Assembly: GCF_046719765.1 (NCBI RefSeq)
Contig: NZ_JABEBY010000007.1
Span: 74,021-138,020 of the forward strand
Direction: 5' to 3'
Source: Halonotius sp046719765
GTDB lineage: Archaea; Halobacteriota; Halobacteria; Halobacteriales; Haloferacaceae
Length of the DNA stretch: 64,000 bases
The stretch's first letter is position 1. The number at the start of each line of letters is the position of its first letter. The notes beneath the pieces were generated by a model that did not search any database, was not told where the DNA came from, and saw only the letters and a list, made by a program, of their open reading frames with translations. This document shows positions 1 through 8,198 of the stretch, piece by piece. The position numbers and the translations under genes are program-made.

Positions 1-168
1 ATGGCCGAAATCGACGAACGGTCGACCTACGAGACCGCGGTCGCCTTCCTCGAACGCGAACACGACGCCGCGGTGGCGGTCTACACCGAGGACGGCGACG
101 ACATCGACGATCCGGGCGGCAAAGCGTCGAGCGCGGTGCCGTTCCGGCCGGCGATCCACATCGAGTAG
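1..168 (+). CDS. leuS: 3' end of probable leucyl-tRNA synthetase (partial)
   Basis: The frame is open from the first base to a TAG stop at 166-168 and encodes 55 residues ending in VPFRPAIHIE. I recall this proline-rich ending from haloarchaeal leucyl-tRNA synthetases, whose last domain binds tRNA. The first codon happens to be ATG, but the fragment is far too short to be the whole enzyme and the gene most likely begins before the window. The acidic residues around 35-42 are normal for a halophile. If the assignment is wrong, this is a short acidic hypothetical protein. The upstream sequence would settle it. Confidence 0.55.
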   Translation: MAEIDERSTYETAVAFLEREHDAAVAVYTEDGDDIDDPGGKASSAVPFRPAIHIE

Positions 169-225
169 CGGGATCGATCCCCCATCCGACCACCTGCTTA
201 TCTCCTGTCGAAGCGTAGCTGTTGT

Positions 226-447
226 ATGTCCTCCACAGCATCGGATAGCGGCCTGCGTGAGCCAGTGTACCGAACTGTCACGCCCGGCTACGGCAGCCAC
301 GAGGACACCAGCATGGATGTGATCGGCTGGATCGTCCTGCTTGGAATCCTCACGCTGTTGTTCCCGCTGCTCCCGCTGTTTCTCGCGGTCGTCCTCGTCG
401 GCAAGGCGGTCTCGGCGGTTCGTTCCCAAACCGGTTCGTCAGCGTAG
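226..447 (+). CDS. Small single-pass membrane protein, haloarchaeal family
   Basis: 73 residues. A polar N-terminus contains VYRTVTPGYGS, followed by one long hydrophobic helix at roughly residues 31-60 and a short basic C-terminus. The layout, with a short PVxRTVTP-like segment before a hydrophobic stretch, resembles a family of small haloarchaeal membrane proteins of unknown function (I believe DUF7535). The start ATG follows 'tgttgt' after a gap from the previous gene. Its 3' end overlaps by 9 bases the 3' end of the convergent gene at 439-1476. No function can be given. Confidence 0.6.
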   Translation: MSSTASDSGLREPVYRTVTPGYGSHEDTSMDVIGWIVLLGILTLLFPLLPLFLAVVLVGKAVSAVRSQTGSSA

Positions 448-1476
448 CGACGCCTCGACATCGCCGAGACCGAGCAGGTCGAAGGCGGTGCCGTTGTCGG
501 CTTCGGTGGCCTCGGTGTAGACGACGCGAGCGGCGGCAACGTCCTGAATAGCCAACCCTGTCGAGTCGAAGACCGTGATACCATCAGCGGCCTCACGGCC
601 TGCTTTGTCGCCGACGACGATCTCGCCGAGCGCGCCGTAGATGTCGCTGTCGGTCAGCGTCCCCGCGCTGTAGGGGACGTTGATCTCCCCGGAGTGGGTC
701 GTCTGCTCGTAGTCATCGATAACGAGTTTCGCGTCCAGCAGAATCTGATCGCTGAGTTCGTGTTTGCCCGCCGCATCCGCGCCGATGGCGTTGATGTGGG
801 TGTGGTTGCCAACGTCGGCGCGGTCGACGATGGGTGATTCGACCGGCGTGACCGTCGAGAGCACGTCGCAGGCGGCTGCGTCGCTGATCTCGCCGGCCCG
901 CACGTCGAAGCGATCCTCGAAATGAGCGATAAAATCGGCGACGGGGTCGGGGCGTTGATCGGCGACGACGGCCTCCTCGATCGGTCGAACCGTCGAAATC
1001 GCTTCAAGCTGGGTGTAGGATTGGACGCCCGCGCCGACGAGGCCGAGCGAGGTTGCCTCCGCGATAGCCAGATGGTCGGTGGCGACGGCGGCGGCCGCGC
1101 CGGTACGCAGCTGCGTCAACTCGCGGCCGTCCATGATCGCCAGCGGAAAGGCGGTTTCAGGATCGGAGTAGATCATCGTCCCCAGCACGGTCGGCAAGCC
1201 GCGCTCGCTGTTGTCGGTGTGGACATTGATCCATTTGATACCCGCGGCGTCCCAGTCCTCGCTCGCGGCGGCTTCGGGCGCGTCGGCGTCGACCGAGAGA
1301 TAGGCCGGCATCGACCGGAAATCGCCGTTGTACTGCGGCAGATCGATATAGGATTTCGCCGGCATCTGGGTGTCGCCGCGTTCGTCGGCCCCGAAGGCGG
1401 CTTCGACGGCGTCGATCACGGCCGGCAGCGGCGCGTTCGCCCGTACGTCGTCGCTGTCGAGTAAGAGCGTCTGCAT
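439..1476 (-). CDS. Ornithine cyclodeaminase / alanine dehydrogenase family protein
   Basis: 345 residues, the usual length for the OCD/mu-crystallin family of NAD(P)-dependent enzymes. Members deaminate ornithine to proline, interconvert alanine and pyruvate, or reduce cyclic imines. Visible signatures are the substrate-binding lysine in MPAKSYIDLP (K41), the conserved RTGAAAAVAT (from R124) and a Rossmann loop GLVGAGVQ at 145-152, where the family usually has GxGxQ. The C-terminus reads AFDLLGLGDVEASLR. The gene stands alone between convergent and codirectional small membrane genes, so context does not choose between ornithine and alanine as substrate. The family call is secure and the substrate is not. 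Confidence 0.85.
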   Translation of the reverse strand: MQTLLLDSDDVRANAPLPAVIDAVEAAFGADERGDTQMPAKSYIDLPQYNGDFRSMPAYLSVDADAPEAAASEDWDAAGIKWINVHTDNSERGLPTVLGTMIYSDPETAFPLAIMDGRELTQLRTGAAAAVATDHLAIAEATSLGLVGAGVQSYTQLEAISTVRPIEEAVVADQRPDPVADFIAHFEDRFDVRAGEISDAAACDVLSTVTPVESPIVDRADVGNHTHINAIGADAAGKHELSDQILLDAKLVIDDYEQTTHSGEINVPYSAGTLTDSDIYGALGEIVVGDKAGREAADGITVFDSTGLAIQDVAAARVVYTEATEADNGTAFDLLGLGDVEASLR

Positions 1477-1549
1477 GGCTTACCCTTTGAGCGTGAGGTA
1501 GTAACAGTTGGGCCGCGTCGGCCACGGTTTGTTCGGGTGCCGGCAGTCG

Positions 1550-1738
1550 CTACGCGGCGTCGACTTCCAACTGTGTGATGCGGCGTCGCTGGCGACGAAC
1601 CAGCCACAGGAGGAACGCAGTCACCGCAAGCCAGACCAACGGGACGAGGACGGCCACACCGACGACGAGCACCAACAGCGGGACACCGACAGCGAGGAGT
1701 GCCCCACGTTTGGCGAGGTGACGAAGGCGACTGAGCAT
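1550..1738 (-). CDS. Small two-helix membrane protein
   Basis: 62 residues: a basic start (MLSRLRHLAKRG), two closely spaced hydrophobic segments at about residues 12-46, then an arginine-rich stretch (RRQRRRITQLE). The positive residues on both ends suggest both termini face the cytoplasm. No family is recognised. It lies between the OCD-family gene and the thermosome on the same strand, with a 73-base gap to the former. Codon usage and G/C at third positions fit a real gene, but function is unknown. Confidence 0.6.
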   Translation of the reverse strand: MLSRLRHLAKRGALLAVGVPLLVLVVGVAVLVPLVWLAVTAFLLWLVRRQRRRITQLEVDAA

Positions 1739-1836
1739 CGGCTTGTCGTCTCTCGGCCAGCAAAAAATCGATTCCGGTTAGCCGCGGCGGTTCGAGAGAG
1801 TGAATCGTGGAGTAGCTGTTGGCCGAACTTAGTCTC

Positions 1837-1956
1837 GCGGGCTTCGCCCGCGTGGCGGCGAAGCCGCCACGTTAGAAGCGGCCGGCGTCGCCGGCCGCCC
1901 GCTCGACAGCGAGGCGATTTGCCGCTCGCCTGCGGCTCGCGTTTTCTCGCCTCGCT
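1837..1956 (-). repeat. Tandem array of hairpins at the thermosome 3' end
   Basis: Four consecutive inverted repeats follow one another. GCGGGC-ttc-GCCCGC is at 1837-1851, GTGGCGGC-gaa-GCCGCCAC at 1852-1870 and GCGGCCGGC-gtc-GCCGGCCGC at 1878-1898. A larger stem has arms AGCGAGGCGA (1908-1917) and TCGCCTCGCT (1947-1956), with an inner GCCGC/GCGGC pair. The first three stems are perfect and have three-base loops. The last arm touches the thermosome stop codon. In RNA this would be an unusually stable 3' untranslated region. It could act as terminator, mRNA stabiliser or mobile palindromic repeat. Confidence 0.8.
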
Positions 1957-3632
1957 TACATCGCGCCGCCCATGCCACCCATACCGCCCATGCCGCCCAT
2001 ACCGCCAGCACCGCCGGGACCGCCCTCGTCGTCCTCTTTGTCCGTCGAGAGATCGCCGGCGGAGATGATGTCGTCGATCTTGAGCACGAGGTTCGCGGCC
2101 TCAGCAGCGGAGGCGAGTGCCTGCTCTTTGGCGTGGGCTGGCTCAACGACACCGGCGTCGAAGGTGTCAGTCACGTCGCCGGTTGTGGCGTCAAGCCCGG
2201 CGTGGGTGTCGCCGCTCTCGTGTTCGGCGCGGAGATCGACCAGCGAGTCGATGGAGTCCAGCCCGGCGTTCTCGGCGAGCACGCGGGGAACAAGCTCCAG
2301 CGAGTCGGCAAAGGCCTCGACGGCGAGCTGCTCGCGGCCCTCGATGCTGTCGGCGTAATCGCGGAGCCGGGAGGCGAGTTCGACCTCGGGCGCGCCGCCG
2401 CCGGCGAGCACACGGCCGTCGGAGACGGTCGTCGAGACAACGTCAATCGCGTCGTTGATCCCGCGTTCAAGCTCGTCGACGACGTGGTCGGTCGAGCCAC
2501 GCAGCAGGAGCGTCACGCCGTGTACCTCGCCGCCGGTGCCCTCGACGTAGAACAGTTCGTCTGCCTCGTCGCGGCTGATCGACCCGCTGCCGAGGTCGGC
2601 GGCCGTCAGCGAATCGAGGTCGGAGACGACGCTGCCGCCGAGGACGTTCTTCAAGAATTTGATGTCGGACTTCTTTGTCCGGCGGATCGCCAGCACGCCC
2701 TCCTTGGCGAGGTAGTGTTGGGCGAGGTCGTCGATGCCTTTCTGACAGAAAACCACGTCGGCACCGCTCTCGACGATCTGGTCGACCTTTGCTTTGAGCT
2801 GTTCTTCCTCCTGGTCGAGGAAGTTCTGGAGCTGGTCGGGGGATTCGATCGAGACCTGCGTGTCAACGTCGGCCTCCTCGATCTCGATGGCTTCGTTGAG
2901 CAGCAGCGTATCGGCGTCGTCGATCTCGGTCGGCATATCGTCGACGACAGGGTCTTTGTCGATAACCGCGCCGACGAGAAGCTCGCTGTCGCCCGCCGAG
3001 CGACCGGTCTGCGTTTCGATGTTGAGGTTCTGGAGGTCGACGACGTGGGAGCCGTCGTCGGCTTCAACGGTGATCTGCTGGACAGCACGGACGACGAGAT
3101 CGGCCAGTACGTCCTTTTCGAGCTCCGCGCCCTTACCGGTCATCGAGGTCTCGGCGACCTTCTTGAGGAGAGCTTCGTCGTCAGGGTCGACAGGTTCGGC
3201 GATGTTGTCGACCTCCTCGCGGGCCTGCTCGCTGGCGAGATGGAAGCCCTTGATGATCGCCGTCGGGTGGATCTCCTGTTCGAGGAGGTCTTCGGCGTTC
3301 TTCAGGAGTTCGCCCGCGATGGCGACCGCGGTGGTCGTCCCGTCGCCGGCCTCGTCCTCTTGGGTTTCGGCGACCTCGACGATCATCTCGGCGGTCGGAT
3401 TGTCAATATCCATCTCGGTGAGGATGGTGACACCGTCGTTGGTGACAGTGACATCGCCCGTCGAGCTGACGAGCATCTTGTCCATCCCTTTCGGTCCGAG
3501 TGTCGACCGGACGGAGTCGGCGACCGCCCGAGCGGCCGAGATATTGTACTGCTGGGCGTCCTTATCCTGGACGCGCTGAGAGTCCTCTCCGAGAATGATC
3601 ATCGGTTGGCCCTGCTGCATGCGCTGACTCAT
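1956..3632 (-). CDS. Thermosome subunit (group II chaperonin)
   Basis: 558 residues. ATP-dependent cytosolic protein-folding chaperonin that assembles into double eight-fold rings. The family motifs GPKGMDKML (46-54, ATP binding) and GDGTTTAV (96-103, catalytic region) are intact. The C-terminus is a run of GGM repeats typical of archaeal thermosomes, which project into the folding chamber. Haloarchaea carry two or three paralogous subunits; this is one of them, and I cannot say which number. A strong TATA box (3659-3668) lies about 27 bases before the expected transcript start, so the message is nearly leaderless. The mRNA ends in a remarkable hairpin array (1837-1956). Confidence 0.97.
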   Translation of the reverse strand: MSQRMQQGQPMIILGEDSQRVQDKDAQQYNISAARAVADSVRSTLGPKGMDKMLVSSTGDVTVTNDGVTILTEMDIDNPTAEMIVEVAETQEDEAGDGTTTAVAIAGELLKNAEDLLEQEIHPTAIIKGFHLASEQAREEVDNIAEPVDPDDEALLKKVAETSMTGKGAELEKDVLADLVVRAVQQITVEADDGSHVVDLQNLNIETQTGRSAGDSELLVGAVIDKDPVVDDMPTEIDDADTLLLNEAIEIEEADVDTQVSIESPDQLQNFLDQEEEQLKAKVDQIVESGADVVFCQKGIDDLAQHYLAKEGVLAIRRTKKSDIKFLKNVLGGSVVSDLDSLTAADLGSGSISRDEADELFYVEGTGGEVHGVTLLLRGSTDHVVDELERGINDAIDVVSTTVSDGRVLAGGGAPEVELASRLRDYADSIEGREQLAVEAFADSLELVPRVLAENAGLDSIDSLVDLRAEHESGDTHAGLDATTGDVTDTFDAGVVEPAHAKEQALASAAEAANLVLKIDDIISAGDLSTDKEDDEGGPGGAGGMGGMGGMGGMGGAM

Positions 3633-3658
3633 AGTTCACCGCTTGATTGTTTGTGATT

Positions 3659-3668
3659 CTATATAAAT
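3659..3668 (-). promoter_or_regulatory. TATA box of the thermosome gene
   Basis: On the minus strand the sequence ATTTATATAG is centred about 31 bases before the thermosome ATG at 3632. It is one of the most AT-rich promoter elements in the window, which suits a highly expressed heat-inducible gene. The remaining 3669-3929 stretch holds no convincing gene. A second TATA-like element (TTTATATATT, 3809-3818, plus strand) lies there. Confidence 0.7.
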
Positions 3669-3929
3669 GTGTTGTTCGTCGGCGTCATCAACGAGCGAGC
3701 GCATCGAAGTCGAGTTCGAAAAACACACAGCAAGCGACGGGGAATCTGAGTTTCATGAGCCGTGTTATCACGGATCTATCTAAACCGACACCCAGCGATT
3801 CGGTTGGGTTTATATATTGACCAAGCAGCCACAACAGGCGGGAGGCCGAGTTCTCGGCGTTGACACCTGTCGAACGAAGACACCGATGACAGCCGCAAAC
3901 GGGGATCGACGACAGGAGCCCAGTGCACA

Positions 3930-3939
3930 CATACATACG
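3930..3939 (+). promoter_or_regulatory. TATA-like element before the membrane protein at 3961
   Basis: The sequence acatacatac lies 22-31 bases before the ATG at 3961, the spacing expected for a leaderless haloarchaeal transcript. A stronger-looking TATA (3809-3818) lies further up and could instead drive a transcript with a leader of about 120 bases. Which one is used cannot be decided from sequence. Confidence 0.35.
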
Positions 3940-3960
3940 CCCACAAGCGAATCAGTAGGT

Positions 3961-4311
3961 ATGGTTCCTGTTATCGGCGGCCTCGTCTCGTTTGTGATCG
4001 CCCTCCTCATCGGCGGCTTAGCGATCTTCATCAGCGCCCGCGCCATCGTCGATGTCGACGACTACAGACACGCGGTCATCACCGCGCTGCTCGGCGCGAT
4101 CGCCTGGGCGCTCACCTCGTGGGTGCCGCTGATCGGCCCACTCATCGCCCTCGTCGTCTGGGTCGGCGTCATCAACTGGCGGTATCCCGGCGGCTGGGGT
4201 ACCGCCGGAGCCATCGGCCTGATCGCGTGGCTCGCCGCACTGGGCATCATCTTTGTCGCAAACAGCCTCCTCAGCCTCGGGATCGGCGCGTTCGGGATCC
4301 CCGGCGTCTAA
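3961..4311 (+). CDS. Polytopic membrane protein, unknown function
   Basis: 116 residues with four hydrophobic segments (about 3-25, 38-56, 58-70 and 82-108). Only short polar loops separate them, including VDVDDYRH and NWRYPGGWG. The ATG at 3961 is chosen because the protein then begins directly with the first helix. In-frame ATG 3886 would add 25 polar residues and seems less likely. The gene converges on dhaM with a gap of 21 bases. I recognise similar haloarchaeal membrane proteins of unknown role, but no functional domain. Confidence 0.7.
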   Translation: MVPVIGGLVSFVIALLIGGLAIFISARAIVDVDDYRHAVITALLGAIAWALTSWVPLIGPLIALVVWVGVINWRYPGGWGTAGAIGLIAWLAALGIIFVANSLLSLGIGAFGIPGV

Positions 4312-4332
4312 AAAACGGAGCCGGCGACCCCG

Positions 4333-4710
4333 TCAGGTTTTGCTGAGGTCAGCCGCGGCCTCGGCCTGCTCAACCACTGATTCCAGCGTCGCCTTTGGAT
4401 CGGTCGCGGCGACAGCGGCGTTGACCGCGCCTTCGAGCACCGGCGCGTCGGCGATGATCGCCTCGCCGTCATGCATCTCGATGGCGACCTCGGCGTTCAT
4501 CACCGCGCTGCCGAGATCGACGAGAACGACGACGCCGTCGCCATCGTCGGCGGCGGCCAGCGCGTCGCTGATGCGGTCGACGTTGGTGCCGACCCCACCG
4601 TCGTCACCGCCGGCGGCTTCGATCGCCGTCTCGCCGCCCATCTCGGCGGCGACCTCGACGATCCCCTCGGCGGCTGTCGCGCTGTGAGAGACGACAACGA
4701 GTCCGACCAT
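4333..4710 (-). CDS. dhaM: DhaM, phosphotransferase subunit of dihydroxyacetone kinase
   Basis: 125 residues, a single EIIA-Man-like domain. It passes phosphate from the PTS protein HPr to DhaL-bound nucleotide during dihydroxyacetone phosphorylation. The active-site histidine lies in the N-terminal VVVSHSATAAEG (H9), and the family's GDDGGVGTNVDRI stretch follows near residue 60. Bacterial DhaM proteins such as that of E. coli can also carry fused HPr and EI domains; this one does not, so HPr and enzyme I must be encoded elsewhere. It is the last gene of dhaK-dhaL-dhaM and shares one base with dhaL. Confidence 0.92.
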   Translation of the reverse strand: MVGLVVVSHSATAAEGIVEVAAEMGGETAIEAAGGDDGGVGTNVDRISDALAAADDGDGVVVLVDLGSAVMNAEVAIEMHDGEAIIADAPVLEGAVNAAVAATDPKATLESVVEQAEAAADLSKT

Positions 4711-5411
4711 CAGTTCTCCGCGGCCTCCGCATCCGGGATCGTCGGCGACGAGGCGTCGACATCCGGTACCTCACTGTCGAGTTCGTCGGCTGCCGTCTCC
4801 AGCAGTTCCTCCATGATATACAGCGTGCTCGTCGCGCCGGGATCCTGGTGGCCGACCGACCGCCAGCCGAGATACGAGGCGCGGCCCTTGCTCGCCCGGA
4901 TCGGGACGGTAAACTGGACGCCAGCCTCAGCGGCCGCGACCGCCTTGGCGAACGCTTCCAGCGGCGGGAGGTCGTCGGTCTCGATGGACTTCTTGAACGT
5001 GTGGACGGCGGGCGTCAGCGCGTCGACCATCGTCCCAGCGCCGACGCTGGCGTCGCCGCGGTCTTTGACCTTTTCGAGGTAGGTCTCCGCAAAGGCGACC
5101 GCGGTTTCCGGCGTGATGCCGCCCTCCAACTCTTGGCTGGCGAAGACGAGCGAGCCGCCGTACAGCGGCCCGGCCGCACCACCGACTTCCGAGAGGACGG
5201 TCTTGCCCGCAGTCTTGACGACTGTCTGGACATCCGGGTCGTCGAGATCAGCGACGGCGTCGGCGGCTTCGGCCCAGCCACGGGCCATGTTGCCGCCGTG
5301 GTCGGCGTCACCGATGGCGGAGTCGAGGTCGGTCAGATGCGAGCGTTCGGCCTGGATACGCTCGGCGACGGCTTCGACGGCGGCGACGACAGCAGCTGCG
5401 TCCCCGCTCAT
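4710..5411 (-). CDS. dhaL: DhaL, ADP-binding subunit of dihydroxyacetone kinase
   Basis: 233 residues. DhaL holds ADP/ATP permanently as a phosphate carrier between DhaM and the dihydroxyacetone bound on DhaK. The Mg-nucleotide loop LDSAIGDADHGGNMARG (about 29-45) shows the conserved aspartates D30, D35 and D37, and GGAAGPLYGG follows. Its stop overlaps the start of dhaM and its start overlaps the end of dhaK by four bases, so the operon is translationally coupled. An acidic tail of about 20 residues (VPDVDASSPTIPDAEAAEN) extends past the family core. The combination with DhaM shows the PTS-dependent rather than ATP-dependent type. Confidence 0.94.
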   Translation of the reverse strand: MSGDAAAVVAAVEAVAERIQAERSHLTDLDSAIGDADHGGNMARGWAEAADAVADLDDPDVQTVVKTAGKTVLSEVGGAAGPLYGGSLVFASQELEGGITPETAVAFAETYLEKVKDRGDASVGAGTMVDALTPAVHTFKKSIETDDLPPLEAFAKAVAAAEAGVQFTVPIRASKGRASYLGWRSVGHQDPGATSTLYIMEELLETAADELDSEVPDVDASSPTIPDAEAAEN

Positions 5412-6409
5412 TGGACTGTCAGACCCGGGGTATCAGCCGGCGCGTCGAGCAGCTCTTTGAGCTCGTCGTCGACCGCACAGACCGTGATCGACGCCCCCTC
5501 CATATCCAGGGAGGTCATGTAGTCGCCGACCCACGCGTCCCACGTTTCGAGGCCGTGGTCGCCGATGAGTTCCTGGAGCTTGCGGTTGACGACGAACAGC
5601 TCCATCAGCGGCGTGCCGCCCATCCCGTTGACGATGGTGACGACTTCCTGGCCCTCGTCGAGGTCGAGGTCGTCGAGGACGCTCTCAGTGAGTTCCTCGG
5701 TGATCTCGTCGGCCGACATCACGTCGGTGCGCTCGGTGCCCGGCTCGCCGTGGATCCCGATCCCGAGTTCGATCTCGTCGTCGGGCAGATCGAACGTCGC
5801 TTCACCCTTTTCGGGCGTCACACAGGAGGTGAGTGCCATCCCCATCGTGCCGACGTTGTCGACGACCTTCTGGGCGACCCGCTGAACCTCGTCGAGATCC
5901 GCGCCCGCGGCGGCTTTCGCGCCGGCAGCCTTGTGGACGAGGATCGTCCCACAGACCCCGCGCCGGCCCGATGTATAGAGCGAGTCCTCGACAGCAACGT
6001 CGTCGTTGACGACGACCGTGGCAACGTCGGTGCCCTCCATCTCGACCATCTCGATGGCGGTCTCGAAGTTCATCACGTCGCCCTCGTAGTTTTTGATGAC
6101 GGCGAGTACCCCTTCGCCGCTGTCGGTCGCGTCGAGCAGGGCCTCGAACTCGTCGGCGGTCGGCGAGGAGAACACGTCGCCGGCGGCCGCCCCGTCGAGC
6201 ATGCCGTCGCCGATATAGCCGCCGTGGGTCGGCTCGTGGCCGCTGCCGCCGCCCGAGACGACACCGACCTTCCCGTCGACGGGCGCGTCATCCCGAACGA
6301 GTACCTGTGTGTCAGGGAGTCGCCGCATCTCCGGGTAGGCGGCGGTCATTCCGTCGAGCATTTCGTCGACAACGTCGTCAGAATCGTTGATGAGTTTCTT
6401 CATACGCAC
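5408..6409 (-). CDS. dhaK: DhaK, dihydroxyacetone-binding subunit
   Basis: 333 residues. DhaK binds dihydroxyacetone covalently as a hemiaminal and presents it for phosphorylation to dihydroxyacetone phosphate, feeding glycolysis. The substrate histidine is in GIGIHGEPG (H220, or H218 if the second Met at 6403 is the start, matching the E. coli residue number). SGGGSGHEPTHGG (52-64) is also diagnostic. A TATA-like AACCTTTAGT (6431-6440) lies about 26 bases before the ATG at 6409, supporting a leaderless start there. The three-gene operon lets the cell use dihydroxyacetone or glycerol-derived carbon, common in hypersaline brines with Dunaliella and Salinibacter. Confidence 0.95.
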   Translation of the reverse strand: MRMKKLINDSDDVVDEMLDGMTAAYPEMRRLPDTQVLVRDDAPVDGKVGVVSGGGSGHEPTHGGYIGDGMLDGAAAGDVFSSPTADEFEALLDATDSGEGVLAVIKNYEGDVMNFETAIEMVEMEGTDVATVVVNDDVAVEDSLYTSGRRGVCGTILVHKAAGAKAAAGADLDEVQRVAQKVVDNVGTMGMALTSCVTPEKGEATFDLPDDEIELGIGIHGEPGTERTDVMSADEITEELTESVLDDLDLDEGQEVVTIVNGMGGTPLMELFVVNRKLQELIGDHGLETWDAWVGDYMTSLDMEGASITVCAVDDELKELLDAPADTPGLTVQ

Positions 6410-6430
6410 TATCGCAATCGACCGTGATAG

Positions 6431-6440
6431 ACTAAAGGTT
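6431..6440 (-). promoter_or_regulatory. dhaK: TATA box of the dhaKLM operon
   Basis: Minus-strand AACCTTTAGT sits 22-31 bases before the dhaK ATG at 6409. No other TATA candidate is seen between dhaK and the next gene, so it probably drives the whole operon. Confidence 0.5.
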
Positions 6441-6519
6441 AATTCTCCGAATCTGGCAGGTAATACAGCACCGCGCGGAGATTACCACAGCACATGCTGT
6501 CGGGCGGAGCCGCGGCCGA

Positions 6520-7755
6520 TCAGTCGAGAGCCGTCTCCGCAAGCGCGGTTTCGATCGTGTCGATGGCGTCGGTGACAGCTTCGAGATCGTCGGCAACAGC
6601 CCCGCTTGCAACCCGCTCGTACTCCGCATCGTCCAGTTCGTGTTCGGCGACGGCAACCTCCCGGAGCCGCTCGTACTCGTCGCGGCGCGAAAAGCGAGCG
6701 AGGCGACGGCGGGCAGCCTCGATCGGTGCGGACGGATCGACAGCGTCGGCGATATCGGCGGGGGCGGCGGTGACGCTATCGGTGTCGTCGCCGGGAGCGG
6801 CAGCACCGCTGTCGGCCTCGAAGACCGAATCAAGCCGGCGGACGAACGGGGCCAACTCGTCGAGCCGCGCCCGGAGCGTCGCGGCCTCGGCGGGCGGCCA
6901 ATCGACACAGAAGGGGTCAGCGTCGAGGCGGTCGAGGTAGGTCTGATGGACGGCAACCGAGGTGCGGAGCGCGCCGGGGTCGTCGACGTAATGCTCCAGT
7001 TTTGAGGGGGAGTAGTCGGCGTACTCGCGCAGCGTCGCCAGCGGTTCGGTGCCGGCCGGCTTCGATGCGATGTAGTCGACCAGATCCCGTGGCGGGCGGT
7101 CGACACCAACGAGCGGGCGGTCGGCCGCATCGTCGAGGAGGGTAAAGAGATCGCGGGCCGGTCGCGTTTTGCGGAACCGTTCGAATGCAGCCCGGACAGC
7201 CGTGTTGTAGTCATCGACACGCTCCCGCAGGGGGTCAGTCGAGACAGCAAGGTCGACATCGGCGAGCCGCTGGAGGTCGCGGAGGCGGTCGGCTTCGTCG
7301 CGGAGTTCGTCGCGTTCGGTCTTGGCCTCGTTGCGAGCCTCGCGGTAGGCGTCGATGGCGTCCTCCCGTTCCTCCAGCATGTCGACGGCCTCGCCGGCGG
7401 TCTCGATCTGTTCGCGGGCGAACTCGAAATCCGCCTCGTTCAGCCGGCGTTTGTCCAGCCGGTCGCTGACGCGCTGGAAGGCGTCGGCGGCGAACGCGTC
7501 GTCGGACAGCGAATCGACGAGGGCGAGGATCTCGGTTTGGAACTGGAGATAGGCGGTAAAATCGCCGGTGCCGGTCGCGCTATCCTCGTAGCTGTCGAGG
7601 AGTCGCGTCGCGTTCCGGTAGGCGTCCGCGGCGGCTTCGACGCTATCCTCACCGTGGTCGGCGATGGCGGCCTCGGCGGCCTGCACGCGGTCGGCAGCCG
7701 CCCGGAGCTCCTCGATGACAGCCGGCGGCGACTGCGTGGGGACAGGATCGACCAT
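6520..7755 (-). CDS. Acidic coiled-coil protein, unknown haloarchaeal family
   Basis: 411 residues from the ATG at 7753-7755, two bases after the hisI stop, so it is almost certainly cotranscribed with hisI. The sequence is rich in Ala, Glu, Arg and Asp with long helix-forming heptad-like stretches, for example ERDELRDEADRLRDLQRLADV near residue 145. It has no signal peptide and no membrane segment. A disordered acidic linker (EADSGAAAPGDDTDSVTAAPADIADA) falls near residue 310. No enzyme motif is visible. I recognise it only as a protein conserved next to hisI in haloarchaea. A structural or DNA-organising role is possible but unsupported. Confidence 0.7.
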   Translation of the reverse strand: MVDPVPTQSPPAVIEELRAAADRVQAAEAAIADHGEDSVEAAADAYRNATRLLDSYEDSATGTGDFTAYLQFQTEILALVDSLSDDAFAADAFQRVSDRLDKRRLNEADFEFAREQIETAGEAVDMLEEREDAIDAYREARNEAKTERDELRDEADRLRDLQRLADVDLAVSTDPLRERVDDYNTAVRAAFERFRKTRPARDLFTLLDDAADRPLVGVDRPPRDLVDYIASKPAGTEPLATLREYADYSPSKLEHYVDDPGALRTSVAVHQTYLDRLDADPFCVDWPPAEAATLRARLDELAPFVRRLDSVFEADSGAAAPGDDTDSVTAAPADIADAVDPSAPIEAARRRLARFSRRDEYERLREVAVAEHELDDAEYERVASGAVADDLEAVTDAIDTIETALAETALD

Positions 7756-7756
7756 C

Positions 7757-8125
7757 TTATTCGTAGACTGCGTCGGGATCGAAGACGGTTTCGCCGACGT
7801 GCTCGCCGTCGATGGTGCGGTAAAAACAGCTCTCGTGGCCGGTGTGACACGCCCCGCCCTCTTGTTCGACGAGATACAGCAGCGTGTCGGCGTCGCAGTC
7901 GACCCGAACCTCCTGAATCTCTTGGGTGTGGCCGCTGGTCGCGCCTTTCTCCCAGAGCTCATCGCGGCTGCGGGAGTAGTAGTGGGCGCGACCGGTCTCC
8001 AGTGTCTTGTCGAGGGCGTCCGGCGAGACGTACGCGAGCATGAGCACGTCCTTCGAGTCGGCGTCTTGGGCGACGGCGGGGACGAGGCCGTTGTCACCGA
8101 AATCAACATCGATCTGCTCGGTCAT
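7757..8125 (-). CDS. hisI: Phosphoribosyl-AMP cyclohydrolase
   Basis: 122 residues, a stand-alone HisI domain. It opens the purine ring of phosphoribosyl-AMP in the third step of histidine synthesis. The metal ligands are visible in VRVDCDADTLLYLVEQEGG (CDxD) followed by ACHTGHESCFYR (C-x-x-x-H-x-x-x-C pattern). The WEKGATSGHTQ loop and LMLAYVSPDAL are also family signatures. Unlike enterobacterial HisIE, there is no fused pyrophosphohydrolase. hisG lies elsewhere in this window (23500-24345), so the pathway is scattered. The start ATG at 8125 begins MTEQIDVDFGDNGLVPAV. Confidence 0.95.
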   Translation of the reverse strand: MTEQIDVDFGDNGLVPAVAQDADSKDVLMLAYVSPDALDKTLETGRAHYYSRSRDELWEKGATSGHTQEIQEVRVDCDADTLLYLVEQEGGACHTGHESCFYRTIDGEHVGETVFDPDAVYE

Positions 8126-8198
8126 TGGGAGGACTCAACGCGGCGAGGCGAATAGGCCTTTCCCGTCGCCGACGGCGCGTCGGCGATCGGCGCGTCCC

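Noticed and set aside
2133..3656. Long open frame (507 codons) opposite the thermosome gene
   Set aside because: It is antisense to a gene with clear chaperonin motifs; such frames arise from GC-rich codon bias and its translation shows no motif.
3688..3936. Open frame of 82 codons between the thermosome and the membrane gene
   Set aside because: Crosses a TATA box and has a Cys-rich non-halophilic composition.
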